Positions 52,573-60,897 of a DNA stretch of 64,000 bases are shown here, in pieces; position 1 is the first letter of the stretch; every line of letters starts with the position of its first letter. The stretch is from positions 372,001 to 436,000 of the forward strand of contig NZ_BMGS01000001.1 in the NCBI RefSeq assembly GCF_014640315.1, in the 5' to 3' direction. A program made the position numbers and the translations under genes. The notes under the pieces are model-generated. The model ran no database searches and was not told where the DNA came from. It was given only the letters and a program-made list of their open reading frames with translations. The stretch comes from Hymenobacter glacieicola (GTDB lineage Bacteria; Bacteroidota; Bacteroidia; Cytophagales; Hymenobacteraceae).

Positions 52573-54123
52573 ATGCCTACGCCCAACCCTACCCAGACTT
52601 CCGGTACTACTATTTCCTCGTGGTTTGGTACGGCCGCGCCCTTGCCCTCGTTTGAGCCCCTGCGCGAAAACCTGACGGCCGATGTAGTGGTAGTGGGCGG
52701 CGGCATTGCCGGCCTTACTCAGGCCTATCTGCTCGGGCTGGAAGGCAAAAAGGTAGTGCTCCTGGAAGACGGGGAATTGGCCAGCGGCGAAACCGGCCGG
52801 ACCACCGCCCACCTCAGCTTCGCCCTCGACGACCGGTACACGACCCTGGAAGAGCTGTTCGGCAAAGATGGCGCCCGCCGGGCCGCCGATAGCCACCGCT
52901 CCGCCGTGGACCGCATCGAGCAGATTGTCAATAAGGAAAAGATTGACTGTGACTTCAGCCGCTTACCTGGCTATCTGTTCCTGCCCCAGAGCGGCACCCC
53001 GAAAGAGCTGGACCAGGAGCTGGAGGCAGCTCACCGCGCCGGCCTCACCGATGTGCATCGCCTCCCCGACGCCGGGGCCCAGGGCTTCCAGACCGGCGAG
53101 TGCCTGGTGTTCCCCAACCAGGGCCAGTTTCACATCTTGAAATACCTGCGCGGGGTAGCCGAGGCCGTCCAGCGCCAGGGCGGACGCATCTTTACCCGCA
53201 CCCACGTGACGGAAGTGCACGGGGGCGCCGAGGCCCGAGTAGTTACCACCGGCGGGCGGGAAGTGCGCGCCCAGGCCATTGTCATTGCTACCAATACGCC
53301 GTTCAACGACCGGGTGGTGATGCACACCAAGCAACACCCTTACCGCACCTACGTCATCGGGGCGCGGGTGCCCAAGGGCTCCGTTACGAAGGCCCTGTAC
53401 TGGGACACGGCCGACCCCTACCACTACATCCGCCTGCAGGAAGTGGAAAACGAGGACTATGACCTGCTGATTGTGGGCGGCGAGGACCACAAAACCGGCC
53501 AGGAACCCGACCCCGAGGAGCATTTGCGCAGCCTGGAGTTCTGGACCAAAGCCAACTTCCCCACCGCCGGCCAAATCGACTACCGCTGGTCGGGGCAGGT
53601 GATGGAGCCGGTGGACGGGCTGGCCTACGCCGGCCACAATCCGCTCGACGATGACAACGTCTACATCATCACCGGCGACTCGGGCCACGGCATGACCCAC
53701 GGCACCCTCGGGCCCATGATTATTACCGACCTGATTCTGGGCCGCGAGAATCCCTGGGCCACGCTCTACGACCCGGCCCGCGTGACCGTGAAGTTTGAGT
53801 CGGTGAAGGAGTACGTGAAGGAAAACATCAACGTGGCAGCTGAGTACACCGACTTGCTCACCGGCGGCGACGTGAACACGGCCGAGGAGGTAGCCCCCGG
53901 TACTGGCGCCGTAATTGGCCGCGGCCCCCTGAAAGTAGCCGTGTACAAAGACCCCCAGGGCCAGGTGCACGAGTGCTCGGCCGTGTGCCCGCACCTGCAC
54001 TGCATTGTCCACTGGAACGGGCTGGAAAAGAGCTGGGACTGTCCCTGCCACGGCTCCCGCTTCGACGCCTACGGCAAGCTCATGGCCGGCCCGGCTAATT
54101 CCGATTTGGCGCCGGTGGAGTAG
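52573..54123 (+). CDS. FAD-dependent oxidoreductase with C-terminal Rieske domain
   Basis: Fusion of a D-amino-acid-oxidase-type FAD domain and a [2Fe-2S] Rieske domain, 516 aa. The FAD motif is DVVVVGGGIAGLTQAYLLGLEGKKVVLLEDGELASGETGRTTAHLS at about residues 36-81. The Rieske cluster ligands are Cys472 and His474 (VCPHLHC) and Cys490 and His493 (DCPCHGSRFDAYG); Cys477 and Cys492 could form the disulfide of high-potential Rieske proteins. The substrate is unknown. It may pass electrons from FAD to the iron-sulfur centre. No signal peptide, so cytosolic. Found alone between a bestrophin and a FUSC protein. Confidence 0.93.
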   Translation: MPTPNPTQTSGTTISSWFGTAAPLPSFEPLRENLTADVVVVGGGIAGLTQAYLLGLEGKKVVLLEDGELASGETGRTTAHLSFALDDRYTTLEELFGKDGARRAADSHRSAVDRIEQIVNKEKIDCDFSRLPGYLFLPQSGTPKELDQELEAAHRAGLTDVHRLPDAGAQGFQTGECLVFPNQGQFHILKYLRGVAEAVQRQGGRIFTRTHVTEVHGGAEARVVTTGGREVRAQAIVIATNTPFNDRVVMHTKQHPYRTYVIGARVPKGSVTKALYWDTADPYHYIRLQEVENEDYDLLIVGGEDHKTGQEPDPEEHLRSLEFWTKANFPTAGQIDYRWSGQVMEPVDGLAYAGHNPLDDDNVYIITGDSGHGMTHGTLGPMIITDLILGRENPWATLYDPARVTVKFESVKEYVKENINVAAEYTDLLTGGDVNTAEEVAPGTGAVIGRGPLKVAVYKDPQGQVHECSAVCPHLHCIVHWNGLEKSWDCPCHGSRFDAYGKLMAGPANSDLAPVE

Positions 54124-54198
54124 GGGCCGCGTCGTACCTTGCACCCCCGAGCCGAAGCTGGTGCGTATAAACCAGGTCTAACTTTCGGGGCAGCCACC

Positions 54199-56331
54199 AT
54201 GAACGAACGGGTCCGTTCCTTTCAATACTTCTTTACCAGTCAGGAATTCTCGGATGGTCTGCGGACCACGCTCTCCATTCTGTTGCCCGGCCTGGTGCTG
54301 GGCCTGTACGGTGACCTGGTTGACGGGCTGACTGTGTCGCTGGGGGCTGTGTGCGTGAGCCTCACGGATACGCCGGGCCCCATGCTGCACAAGCGCAACG
54401 GCATGCTGGCCGCCACGGGCCTGATTGGGATTATGGCCCTGATAACGGGGTTTCTGCACTCCGTTCCGGCTTTGCTGGGGGTAGAGGTAGTAGTGTGCAG
54501 CTTTCTGTTTACGATGCTGCTGGTGTACGGCAACCGGGCCGGTGGCGTGGGCACGGCCGGGCTGCTGATTATTATTCTGATGCTGGACCGGCCCCTGAAG
54601 CCGGCTGAGGTAGTGCCCTACGCCGGCATGGTAGTGGCCGGCGGCCTGTGGTACCTGAGCGTTACGATGCTGCTCTACACCCTGCGCCCCTACCGGCCGG
54701 CCCAGCAGGCCCTCGGCGACTGTATCCGGGCTATTGCTGATTTTCTGCGCCTCAAGGCCGAATTCTACCGCACCGGCACCAACCTGGAGGCCGACTACCG
54801 CCGCCTGGTAGCCCAGCAAGTGACGGTCAGTGAAAAGCAGGACGCCGTGCGGGAGCTGCTGTTCAAAACCCGGCAGCTGGTGAAAGAAACCACCGGCACC
54901 GGCCGCCGCCTCGTGCTCACCTTCGTGGACGTCATCGACCTCTACGAGCAGATTACCATTACCTACCACGACTACGCGGCCCTGCACCAGCGCTTCGAGG
55001 CTACGGGCGTGCTCGACGACATTGCCCGCGAGATTGAGGAGCACGCCGCCGAGCTGGAAAACATCGGGTTTGCCATTCAGGCCAACCACGGCTACACGGC
55101 CCAGCGCAACCTCTTGGCGGGGCTGGAGAAGCTCAAGGCCCGCATCGACGCCCTCGACGACCCCGCCCGGCCCGGCCACACCCTCATGCTCAAGAAGATT
55201 CTGGTGAATCTGCGCAACCTCAGCCAGCGCCTCCAGGATATTCTGGCTTACTTCGATGCCAACGCCCCCGCGCCTTCCGGCCGCGAGCTGGAGTTTGGCC
55301 GCTTCGTGGCCCACCAAAACTTCGATTTCAAGCAGCTGCGCGACCATCTGACGTTGCAGTCCAGCATTTTTCGCCACTCGGCGCGCATGTTCGTGGCCTG
55401 TCTGGTGGGCTACCTGGTAACCAAAGTGCTGCCCGGCCACCACAGCTACTGGGTGATTATGACCATCACCTACATGCTCAAGCCGGCCTTTAGCCTAACC
55501 AAGGAGCGCAACGTACAGCGCGTGCTGGGCACGCTGGCCGGCGGCGTGCTGGGGGCCCTGGTGCTCTGGCTGATTCCCGACCGCACGGTGCTGCTGGTAC
55601 TCATGGTGCTGTGTATGCTGGTTTCCTTCTGCTTTGTGCGCATCAACTACCTGGTCACCGTCACGTTCATGACGCCCTTTATTCTAATTCTGTTCAGCTT
55701 TCTGGGGCTGGGCTACGTGCAGGTGGTAGAGGAGCGGGTGTTTGACACGGTGCTGGGCTGTTTGATTGCCTTTTCCACCGGCTACCTGCTGTTTCCCAAC
55801 TGGGAATCGGGCCAGCTGCACGACTACCTTAAGGCGGTGCTACGCGCTAATCTGCACTACCTGCGCACCTTGCAGGAAGCCCTGCTCGGCTCGCCCGTGG
55901 CCCTGGTCGACTACAAGCTGGCCCGCAAGGATGTGTACGTTAGCTCGGCCAACCTGGGCGCGGCCTTTCAGCGCATGATGTCGGAGCCCCGGGCCAAGCA
56001 GCACCGGCCCACCGAGGTGCACGAGTTTGTGGTACTCAGCCACATCCTCTCCTCGAATGTAGCCGCCATTACCTCGGCCATTCTGGCCGGCGAAATGCGC
56101 CCCGGCCTGCCCTCCGCCAGCCTTAAAGCCCTGCGCCAAGCCCAGCAGGCCCTGCACCGCAGCCTCCGCCGCCTCGACCCCAAGGAACCGGAAGCGGTGG
56201 CTTGGGAGCCGACGGCGCCGACATCCACTACCGCCGCCGCCGCGCCCGATGCCCAGCTACACGAGCAGCTGGAGTTCATTCACAAAGTCAGCAGCGACAT
56301 TAGCAAGGTGACGGAGGCGGTGCTCAAATAA
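54199..56331 (+). CDS. FUSC family membrane protein (YccS-like)
   Basis: Large integral membrane protein (710 aa) of the fusaric-acid-resistance-like superfamily. Two clusters of hydrophobic helices flank a soluble middle: the N-terminal block near residues 20-170 includes LSILLPGLVLGLYGDLVDGLTVSLGAVCVSLTDTPGP; the second block near 395-530 includes ARMFVACLVGYLVTKVLPGHHSYWVIMTITYMLKPAFSLTKERNVQRVLGTLAGGVLGAL, the conserved FUSC signature. The middle section is charged and helical, with the heptad-like IEEHAAELENIGFAI. Exports or senses aromatic compounds in studied members. ATG 54199 was chosen; a -7-like TACCTTGC lies about 56 nt upstream. Confidence 0.9.
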   Translation: MNERVRSFQYFFTSQEFSDGLRTTLSILLPGLVLGLYGDLVDGLTVSLGAVCVSLTDTPGPMLHKRNGMLAATGLIGIMALITGFLHSVPALLGVEVVVCSFLFTMLLVYGNRAGGVGTAGLLIIILMLDRPLKPAEVVPYAGMVVAGGLWYLSVTMLLYTLRPYRPAQQALGDCIRAIADFLRLKAEFYRTGTNLEADYRRLVAQQVTVSEKQDAVRELLFKTRQLVKETTGTGRRLVLTFVDVIDLYEQITITYHDYAALHQRFEATGVLDDIAREIEEHAAELENIGFAIQANHGYTAQRNLLAGLEKLKARIDALDDPARPGHTLMLKKILVNLRNLSQRLQDILAYFDANAPAPSGRELEFGRFVAHQNFDFKQLRDHLTLQSSIFRHSARMFVACLVGYLVTKVLPGHHSYWVIMTITYMLKPAFSLTKERNVQRVLGTLAGGVLGALVLWLIPDRTVLLVLMVLCMLVSFCFVRINYLVTVTFMTPFILILFSFLGLGYVQVVEERVFDTVLGCLIAFSTGYLLFPNWESGQLHDYLKAVLRANLHYLRTLQEALLGSPVALVDYKLARKDVYVSSANLGAAFQRMMSEPRAKQHRPTEVHEFVVLSHILSSNVAAITSAILAGEMRPGLPSASLKALRQAQQALHRSLRRLDPKEPEAVAWEPTAPTSTTAAAAPDAQLHEQLEFIHKVSSDISKVTEAVLK

Positions 56332-56426
56332 GAACCAGCACCTGGCAGCGGCTTCACCCCGCGCTTACGCCGCTTTAGAAATGTGCCCGCACGGGGGTCA
56401 TAGGGTCATTACTGCCGGTCTCCTAC

Positions 56427-56510
56427 CTGTCATTCCGAGCCCAAGCGAGGAATCTGGGTGAAATCGTTGGAAGGCTTGCCCCAGATTCCTCGCTGCGCTC
56501 GGAATGACAG
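56427..56510. repeat. Dispersed palindromic repeat (GTCATTCCGAGC type)
   Basis: CTGTCATTCCGAGC and GCGAGGAATCTGGG at the left pair with CCCAGATTCCTCGC and GCTCGGAATGACAG at the right; the 3-4 nt between the two left blocks differ from those on the right. Confidence 0.85.
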
Positions 56511-56596
56511 CGCTAGGTTTTTGGCGGCTTGGTTTAGGGTATGTGAACAGAAGGAGACGTGGATAGGTGGGAAGGTATGTGGACAAGTAGGAAAGT

Positions 56597-56700
56597 GAAC
56601 GTCATTCCGAGCCCAAGCGAGGAATCTCGCGTGCTGACGGCTGAGTTACCACTACAACATCAGCACGCGAGATTCCTCGCTTGGGCTCGGAATGACGTTC
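56597..56700. repeat. Dispersed palindromic repeat, 41-bp perfect arms
   Basis: The left arm 56597-56637 and the right arm 56660-56700 are exact reverse complements over 41 bp, with a 22-nt loop. It shares GTCATTCCGAGCCCAAGCGA with the copy at 56427 and includes an extra CTCGCGTGCTGA segment. Confidence 0.9.
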
Positions 56701-56841
56701 CTGATTCGAATCTAACCCCAACGCCTTTTCTTACCCGAACCACTAGAAATTGCGGTATGCACCCCGGCCGGGCCGAGAATAGCTCCGCTGTATAAGCGTA
56801 TTCGATTACCTTGTTCAGGTATCCTGCTTACCATCAGCCCC

Positions 56842-58158
56842 GTGACCCATCTTGTCTTGCGCGAGAGTACCGGCCTGCGGTACTTTACCTTTTTCTACCT
56901 CTATGTCATGCAGGGGATTCCGGCGGGCTTCGGCCTGACGGCGGTGGTTAACTACCTGACCGGGCGGGGGCTGGATGCTACTACGGTGGCTTCTTTCTCG
57001 GCGGCCATTGGGCTGCCCTGGACCCTGCAATTCGTGTGGGGGCCGCTGATTGACAAGTACCAAGAATCGGTGCTGGGGCAACGCAAGCAATGGGTGGTGC
57101 TTACGCAGCTGGTGGCGGCCCTGGCCTCCCTGGTGCTGCTGCTGGTCCGCGACCCGGCTTCCCAACTTAAGCTGACCCTGCTGGCGTTTGTGGTGCACAG
57201 CGTGTTTGCTTCCATTCAGGACGCCAGTGTCGATGCCATTGCCATTGCGGTGGTGCCCGAGGCCGAGCGGGGCCGGGCCAACGCTTTTATGCGCGGGGGC
57301 TTCTTGCTGGGCTCCGCGCTGGGGGCCGCTGGTCTGTCGTGGATGCTGCACCGCTACGGCTTTTTTTCGGCGGCGCTGGCGCAGTCGGTAGTTCTGCTGG
57401 CGCTAACGGCGCTCACGTTTTTCATTCGCCTGGAGCGCACCGACCGGCTGCTGCCGCGCTTCGGCGCTGTGCCCGCTACCGCCCGCCGCAACGCCGATAA
57501 TCCGCCGGTAGGGTGGCTGTTTCGGGAGCTGTTCCGCGCCATAACGGAGCCGCGCACCCTGCGCCTGTTCGGCATCATTGCCCTTACCTACCTGTGTTTT
57601 GGCGCGTTTGGCTGGGCCTATTCCTACCACCTGATTCAGGAGCTGCACTGGGCCGATAGCGCCGTTTCCATCCTGCAGGGCAGCTGGGGCAGCGCCGCTA
57701 CTTTGTGCCTGATTGTGGCCGGCGGCGTGCTGGCCGACCGCATGGGGGCGGCTCGACTGCAAAGCTGGGTTATGCTGGTGCTGGGGTTGTTTCTGCTCGT
57801 TTTCTGCAGCCTGAGCTTTCTGTGGCACCACGAGCCGGTGGCAACCCTGGGCTTGCTGGTCTGGAATATGGCCGACCCTAGCCTGAGCGTAGTCGCGCTG
57901 CCGCTCCTCATGGCCCTGTGCCGCCCCCGCATCGAAGGCTCCCAATTCACTACCTACATGGCCCTGGTAAACCTGTGCGGCGTAAGCGGCTCTTTCCTGA
58001 CGGGCTGGGCGCTACGCTTTATGTCGGCACCGGTGCTGGGGCTGTTGTGCGCGGTGGTAGTGCTTGGCTTGTGGTTTTTGCAGCGCCGGGAAAGGAGTTC
58101 AACTGCTGCCCCGGCGCAAGAGGCAGCCCAGAAGGTTGTTAGGCAACAAAAAGCTTGA
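56842..58158 (+). CDS. MFS transporter, AmpG-like
   Basis: Integral membrane transporter (438 aa, about twelve hydrophobic segments) of the major facilitator superfamily, in the AmpG/muropeptide permease-like subgroup. The opening YFTFFYLYVMQGIPAGFGLTAVVNYLTGRGLDATTVASFSAAIGLPWTLQFVWGPLIDKY matches that group, including the loop 2-3 type GPLIDKY. Further helices (TLCLIVAGGVLADRMGAARLQSWVMLVLGLFLL and PLLMALCRPRIEGSQFTTYMALVNLCGVSGSFLTGWALR) complete the fold. The start is GTG. The substrate is unknown; a cell-wall recycling link would fit the L,D-transpeptidases elsewhere but is only suggestion. Confidence 0.85.
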   Translation: MTHLVLRESTGLRYFTFFYLYVMQGIPAGFGLTAVVNYLTGRGLDATTVASFSAAIGLPWTLQFVWGPLIDKYQESVLGQRKQWVVLTQLVAALASLVLLLVRDPASQLKLTLLAFVVHSVFASIQDASVDAIAIAVVPEAERGRANAFMRGGFLLGSALGAAGLSWMLHRYGFFSAALAQSVVLLALTALTFFIRLERTDRLLPRFGAVPATARRNADNPPVGWLFRELFRAITEPRTLRLFGIIALTYLCFGAFGWAYSYHLIQELHWADSAVSILQGSWGSAATLCLIVAGGVLADRMGAARLQSWVMLVLGLFLLVFCSLSFLWHHEPVATLGLLVWNMADPSLSVVALPLLMALCRPRIEGSQFTTYMALVNLCGVSGSFLTGWALRFMSAPVLGLLCAVVVLGLWFLQRRERSSTAAPAQEAAQKVVRQQKA

Positions 58159-58495
58159 CGGGTGCTTCCCGCTTGCTACGCCTTAAGCCCGCCTGAGCCT
58201 TGCGAAGAACCTTCTGACGGAGCAACAACTTATTGGCAGCAGTCAGCAGTGCACGGTCGGTTCCTTCGGCTTTTCTGGGGAGGGAGTTGTGGTCCTACAG
58301 AACAATCCCCCGTACCCCGACCCTAAAAATGCTCCGGGTTTATCGTTCTGTTGCGAGTCGTCCCGGCGCGTGAGAAGATTCTTCGCGGGGCTCAGGCGGG
58401 CGGGCGAGGGTTGGGGGTGTCAGGGAAGGTGCATAACAGGGGGCTGCCGCTGGCGAAGAGCGGATGTGACCTTGGCCCAGCGGCAGCCTCCTTGT
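58159..58495. other. Intergenic region, hairpin near the GH2 stop
   Basis: About 340 bases between convergent MFS and GH2 genes. No gene was supported. A 12-bp perfect hairpin lies at 58442-58488. Confidence 0.5.
58442..58488 (-). terminator. Stem-loop downstream of GH2 gene
   Basis: GGCTGCCGCTGG (58442-58453) pairs exactly with CCAGCGGCAGCC (58477-58488), 7 nt after the GH2 stop. There is no T-run on the minus side, so it may be only a stabilising hairpin. Confidence 0.45.
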
Positions 58496-60358
58496 TTACT
58501 TGCCCTCGTACTGCCGGGCCATCTGACGGTAGTACTCCTGGAGCACGAAGAAGGCTTTTTTCTTAACGCCGCTGCTGGATATGAGCCCTTTGCGGTTGAA
58601 GCCGTTCTGGTACACCGGGTGCTGGCGGCGGGTGGCGCGGAAGTCGGCCAGAATCCAGGGCGTCATGCCGCGCAGGCCCGCAATGGCGCTCAGCATCTTG
58701 AGCTGGTTCTGGTAGAGCGCCTCCTGGTATTCCTCGCTCCAGCGGGTGTCGGCGTCGGCGTGGTAGCCGGCCAGCGCATCGCCGCCAAACTCACTGATGA
58801 TGACGGGCTTATTGTACTTGATGGCGAAGGTGTACTGGGTGATTTCGCTCGGCTTCCCGCCCACGTACCAGCCCATGTACTCGTTGAAGCTGGTCAGGTC
58901 CAGCTCGGCGCCCAATGGGTCGTCCACGGTTACCTGGTACCCGTCGCGGTGCAGCTCCAGGGCGGCGGAAATCAGACGGGTGTCGTCGAGGGCGCGGGCT
59001 TTCCGGACCAGGCTGGTCATGAACTTCAGCCGCGCCTCCCCGGGCGGCGTCTCGTTGCCCACCGACCAGACGACCACGCTGGCGCGGTTTTTCCCCGTCG
59101 CAATCAGGTCGGAGAGCTGGGCTTCGGCGTTCTGGTAGGTAGCGAGGTTTTCCCAGGCAATGGTCCAGTACACCGGCACCTCGGCCCACACCAGCAGGCC
59201 CATTTCGTCGGCCAGCCGGAGCATGGTTTCGTTGTGGGGGTAGTGGGCCAGGCGCACGTAGTTGCAACCCAGCTCCTTGGCCCAGGTCAGCAGCATGCGC
59301 AGGTCGCCGGCGCCCCGGGCCCGGCCCGGAATCAGCGGGTTCTCGTCGTGCAGGGAAATGCCGCGCAGGTAGGTGCTCCGGCCGTTGAGCAGGATGTCCT
59401 GCCCCCGGGTGGCAATGGTGCGGAGGCCAATTCGGTCCTGCACCACGTCGGAGCCGCTGCTCAGGCGCACGGCATACAGCGTGGGGCTCTGCGGCGACCA
59501 AAGCCGGAGCTTGCGGGCCGGCAGCCGGAAAGTGGCCCGGCCTTGGGCGTCGGTTTTTACAGTGTGCTTGATGCCGGCTTCGGCAATGGTCAGCGCCACC
59601 GGCTGGCCAGCTTTACCTTCGCCTTCAAGCCGCACGTAGCCCGCCAGGGTGTTGGGGTCGTTCGGGGCCAGCTGCACTTTATAGTCGCTGATGAAGGTAG
59701 CGGGCGTTTCGGCAATGAACACGTCGCGCGTGATGCCGCCGTAGTTCCACCAGTCGGTGTTGATGGTGGGCACGGCGTCGGGGCGGCGGGTATTGTCGGC
59801 CTTCACCACCACGAAGTTCTCGCCGGTGGGGCTGAGCAAGGGGGTGATGTCGTACTGAATGGGGGTGAAGCCGCCCTGGTGCCGGCCCAGCTTCCGGCCG
59901 TTCAGGTAGATGTGCGCCTCGTAGTTGATGGCCCCGAAGTAGAGGAAGTAGCGCCGGCCGGCTTGGGGCGCAAGGGTAAAGCTCTTTTTGTACCAGATAG
60001 TGCCCTCGTAGTAGAGCAGCTTGGGGTCCTGGGAGTTCCAGTCGCCGGGCACCTGCAGGGTAGCCGATTTGTCGAAGTCGTACTCAATCAGCTCGGTTTC
60101 CTGGCGGGAGCTGGGCTTCTGGTTGTCGTAGTAGCCGCCCCGGCCCGTGGCCGACTGGTCGAAAGCCTGGCGGCGGTAGTCGTAGAAACCGTTTTCGTAG
60201 GGGTCGATGATGTAGTTCCAGCTCCCGTTCAAACTCAGCACCTGCCGGGCGGGCGCATTCTGCAGCAGGCTGGTCTGGGCCCGGAGCGGCCGGCCGATGA
60301 GGAGACCGGCCAGCAGCAGCACGGCCGCCAGCGTCGGCATCAGGTTTCGTGAAAGCAT
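58496..60358 (-). CDS. Exported family 2 glycoside hydrolase (beta-glucuronidase/galactosidase-like)
   Basis: Glycosidase of family GH2, 620 aa, with signal peptide (NLMPTLAAVLLLAGLLIGRPLRAQ). The order is: jelly-roll sugar-binding domain (YYEGTIWYKKSFTL, NYEAHIYLNGRKLGRHQGGFTPIQYDITP), immunoglobulin-like domain, TIM barrel with LRGISLHDENPL, VRLAHYPHNE and WAEVPVYW, acid/base Glu436 in WSVGNETPPGE and nucleophile Glu523 in VIISEFGGDAL. The barrel form without an additional C-terminal domain is closest to beta-glucuronidases, but the exact substrate is not assignable. ATG 60358 starts the signal; the longer frame upstream is translated repeat DNA. A second gene of this strand is 540 nt upstream. 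Confidence 0.93.
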   Translation of the reverse strand: MLSRNLMPTLAAVLLLAGLLIGRPLRAQTSLLQNAPARQVLSLNGSWNYIIDPYENGFYDYRRQAFDQSATGRGGYYDNQKPSSRQETELIEYDFDKSATLQVPGDWNSQDPKLLYYEGTIWYKKSFTLAPQAGRRYFLYFGAINYEAHIYLNGRKLGRHQGGFTPIQYDITPLLSPTGENFVVVKADNTRRPDAVPTINTDWWNYGGITRDVFIAETPATFISDYKVQLAPNDPNTLAGYVRLEGEGKAGQPVALTIAEAGIKHTVKTDAQGRATFRLPARKLRLWSPQSPTLYAVRLSSGSDVVQDRIGLRTIATRGQDILLNGRSTYLRGISLHDENPLIPGRARGAGDLRMLLTWAKELGCNYVRLAHYPHNETMLRLADEMGLLVWAEVPVYWTIAWENLATYQNAEAQLSDLIATGKNRASVVVWSVGNETPPGEARLKFMTSLVRKARALDDTRLISAALELHRDGYQVTVDDPLGAELDLTSFNEYMGWYVGGKPSEITQYTFAIKYNKPVIISEFGGDALAGYHADADTRWSEEYQEALYQNQLKMLSAIAGLRGMTPWILADFRATRRQHPVYQNGFNRKGLISSSGVKKKAFFVLQEYYRQMARQYEGK

Positions 60359-60543
60359 AGAAAGGGTCGGATGGGGTAGGAGGTAGGTCGGAAGAACGGA
60401 CGCCGAAAGGCCGCTAAAGATTAGGAAAGCCGCCTGGAAATGACAGCCCGCCCGGTAATTTATCTGGGCGCAGTCACTACTGCTTTTAGAACGGTCATGT
60501 CGAGCCCCGCGAGACATCCCGCTCGAATCGTTGCCCGGTTGTA

Positions 60544-60565
60544 GAGACGCAAGCTGTTGCGTCTC
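60544..60565. repeat. Short palindrome GAGACGCAA-GCTG-TTGCGTCTC
   Basis: 9-bp perfect arms with a 4-nt loop. The same arms recur at 60774-60795. GTAGAGACGCAA units are common in Bacteroidota and cyanobacterial intergenic DNA. Confidence 0.75.
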
Positions 60566-60603
60566 GTTCTTGCGGAGGTTGTTTACCCGGAAACCTGCTA
60601 GGG

Positions 60604-60750
60604 TGTGTGGACAGTAACTTAACAGGCCGTCATGCCGAGCGCAGCGAAGCATCTCGCGTGGTGTCATTGCAGTCGTCAGCCACGCGAGATGCTGCGCTCC
60701 CGCTCGGCATGACCGTCTTTCCTGAACTAAAAGCTGTTACTGTCCACACA
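60604..60750. repeat. Nested palindromic element
   Basis: The outer arm TGTGTGGACAGTAAC (60604-60618) pairs exactly with 60736-60750. Inside, GTCATGCCGAGCG pairs with CGCTCGGCATGAC, and CATCTCGCGTGG pairs with CCACGCGAGATG. The whole 147-bp unit is a three-layer palindrome. Confidence 0.85.
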
Positions 60751-60773
60751 GCCTAGGCCAGTTGTTCAACGAT

Positions 60774-60795
60774 GAGACGCAAGATGTTGCGTCTC
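60774..60795. repeat. Short palindrome GAGACGCAA-GATG-TTGCGTCTC
   Basis: Same 9-bp arms as at 60544-60565; the pair frames the nested element at 60604-60750. Confidence 0.75.
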
Positions 60796-60897
60796 TACAG
60801 TGTGCTACTACCCAATTCCCTACCCCAAAAAAACCGGGATACCCCAGCCGACTGCTAACGACTGGAATATTCCGGCTGGTAAAATCAGGGAAGTAGG

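Larger units (their letters stand above)
56332..56841. other. Intergenic region with two palindromic repeats
   Basis: About 510 bases containing the repeats at 56427-56510 and 56597-56700. A TACCTTGT element (56807-56814) lies 27 nt before the MFS gene start and may be its -7. No gene was supported. Confidence 0.6.
60359..60897. other. Intergenic region with repeat cluster
   Basis: About 540 bases almost wholly occupied by repeats: GAGACGCAA hairpins at 60544-60565 and 60774-60795, the nested palindrome at 60604-60750, and a decayed half-copy near 60496-60535 (GTCATGTCGAGCCCCGCGAG). Both flanking genes are on the minus strand. No gene was supported. Confidence 0.6.

Noticed and set aside
60359..60667. 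N-terminal extension of the GH2 protein
   Set aside because: It is translated palindromic repeat DNA, and the signal peptide starts at 60358.
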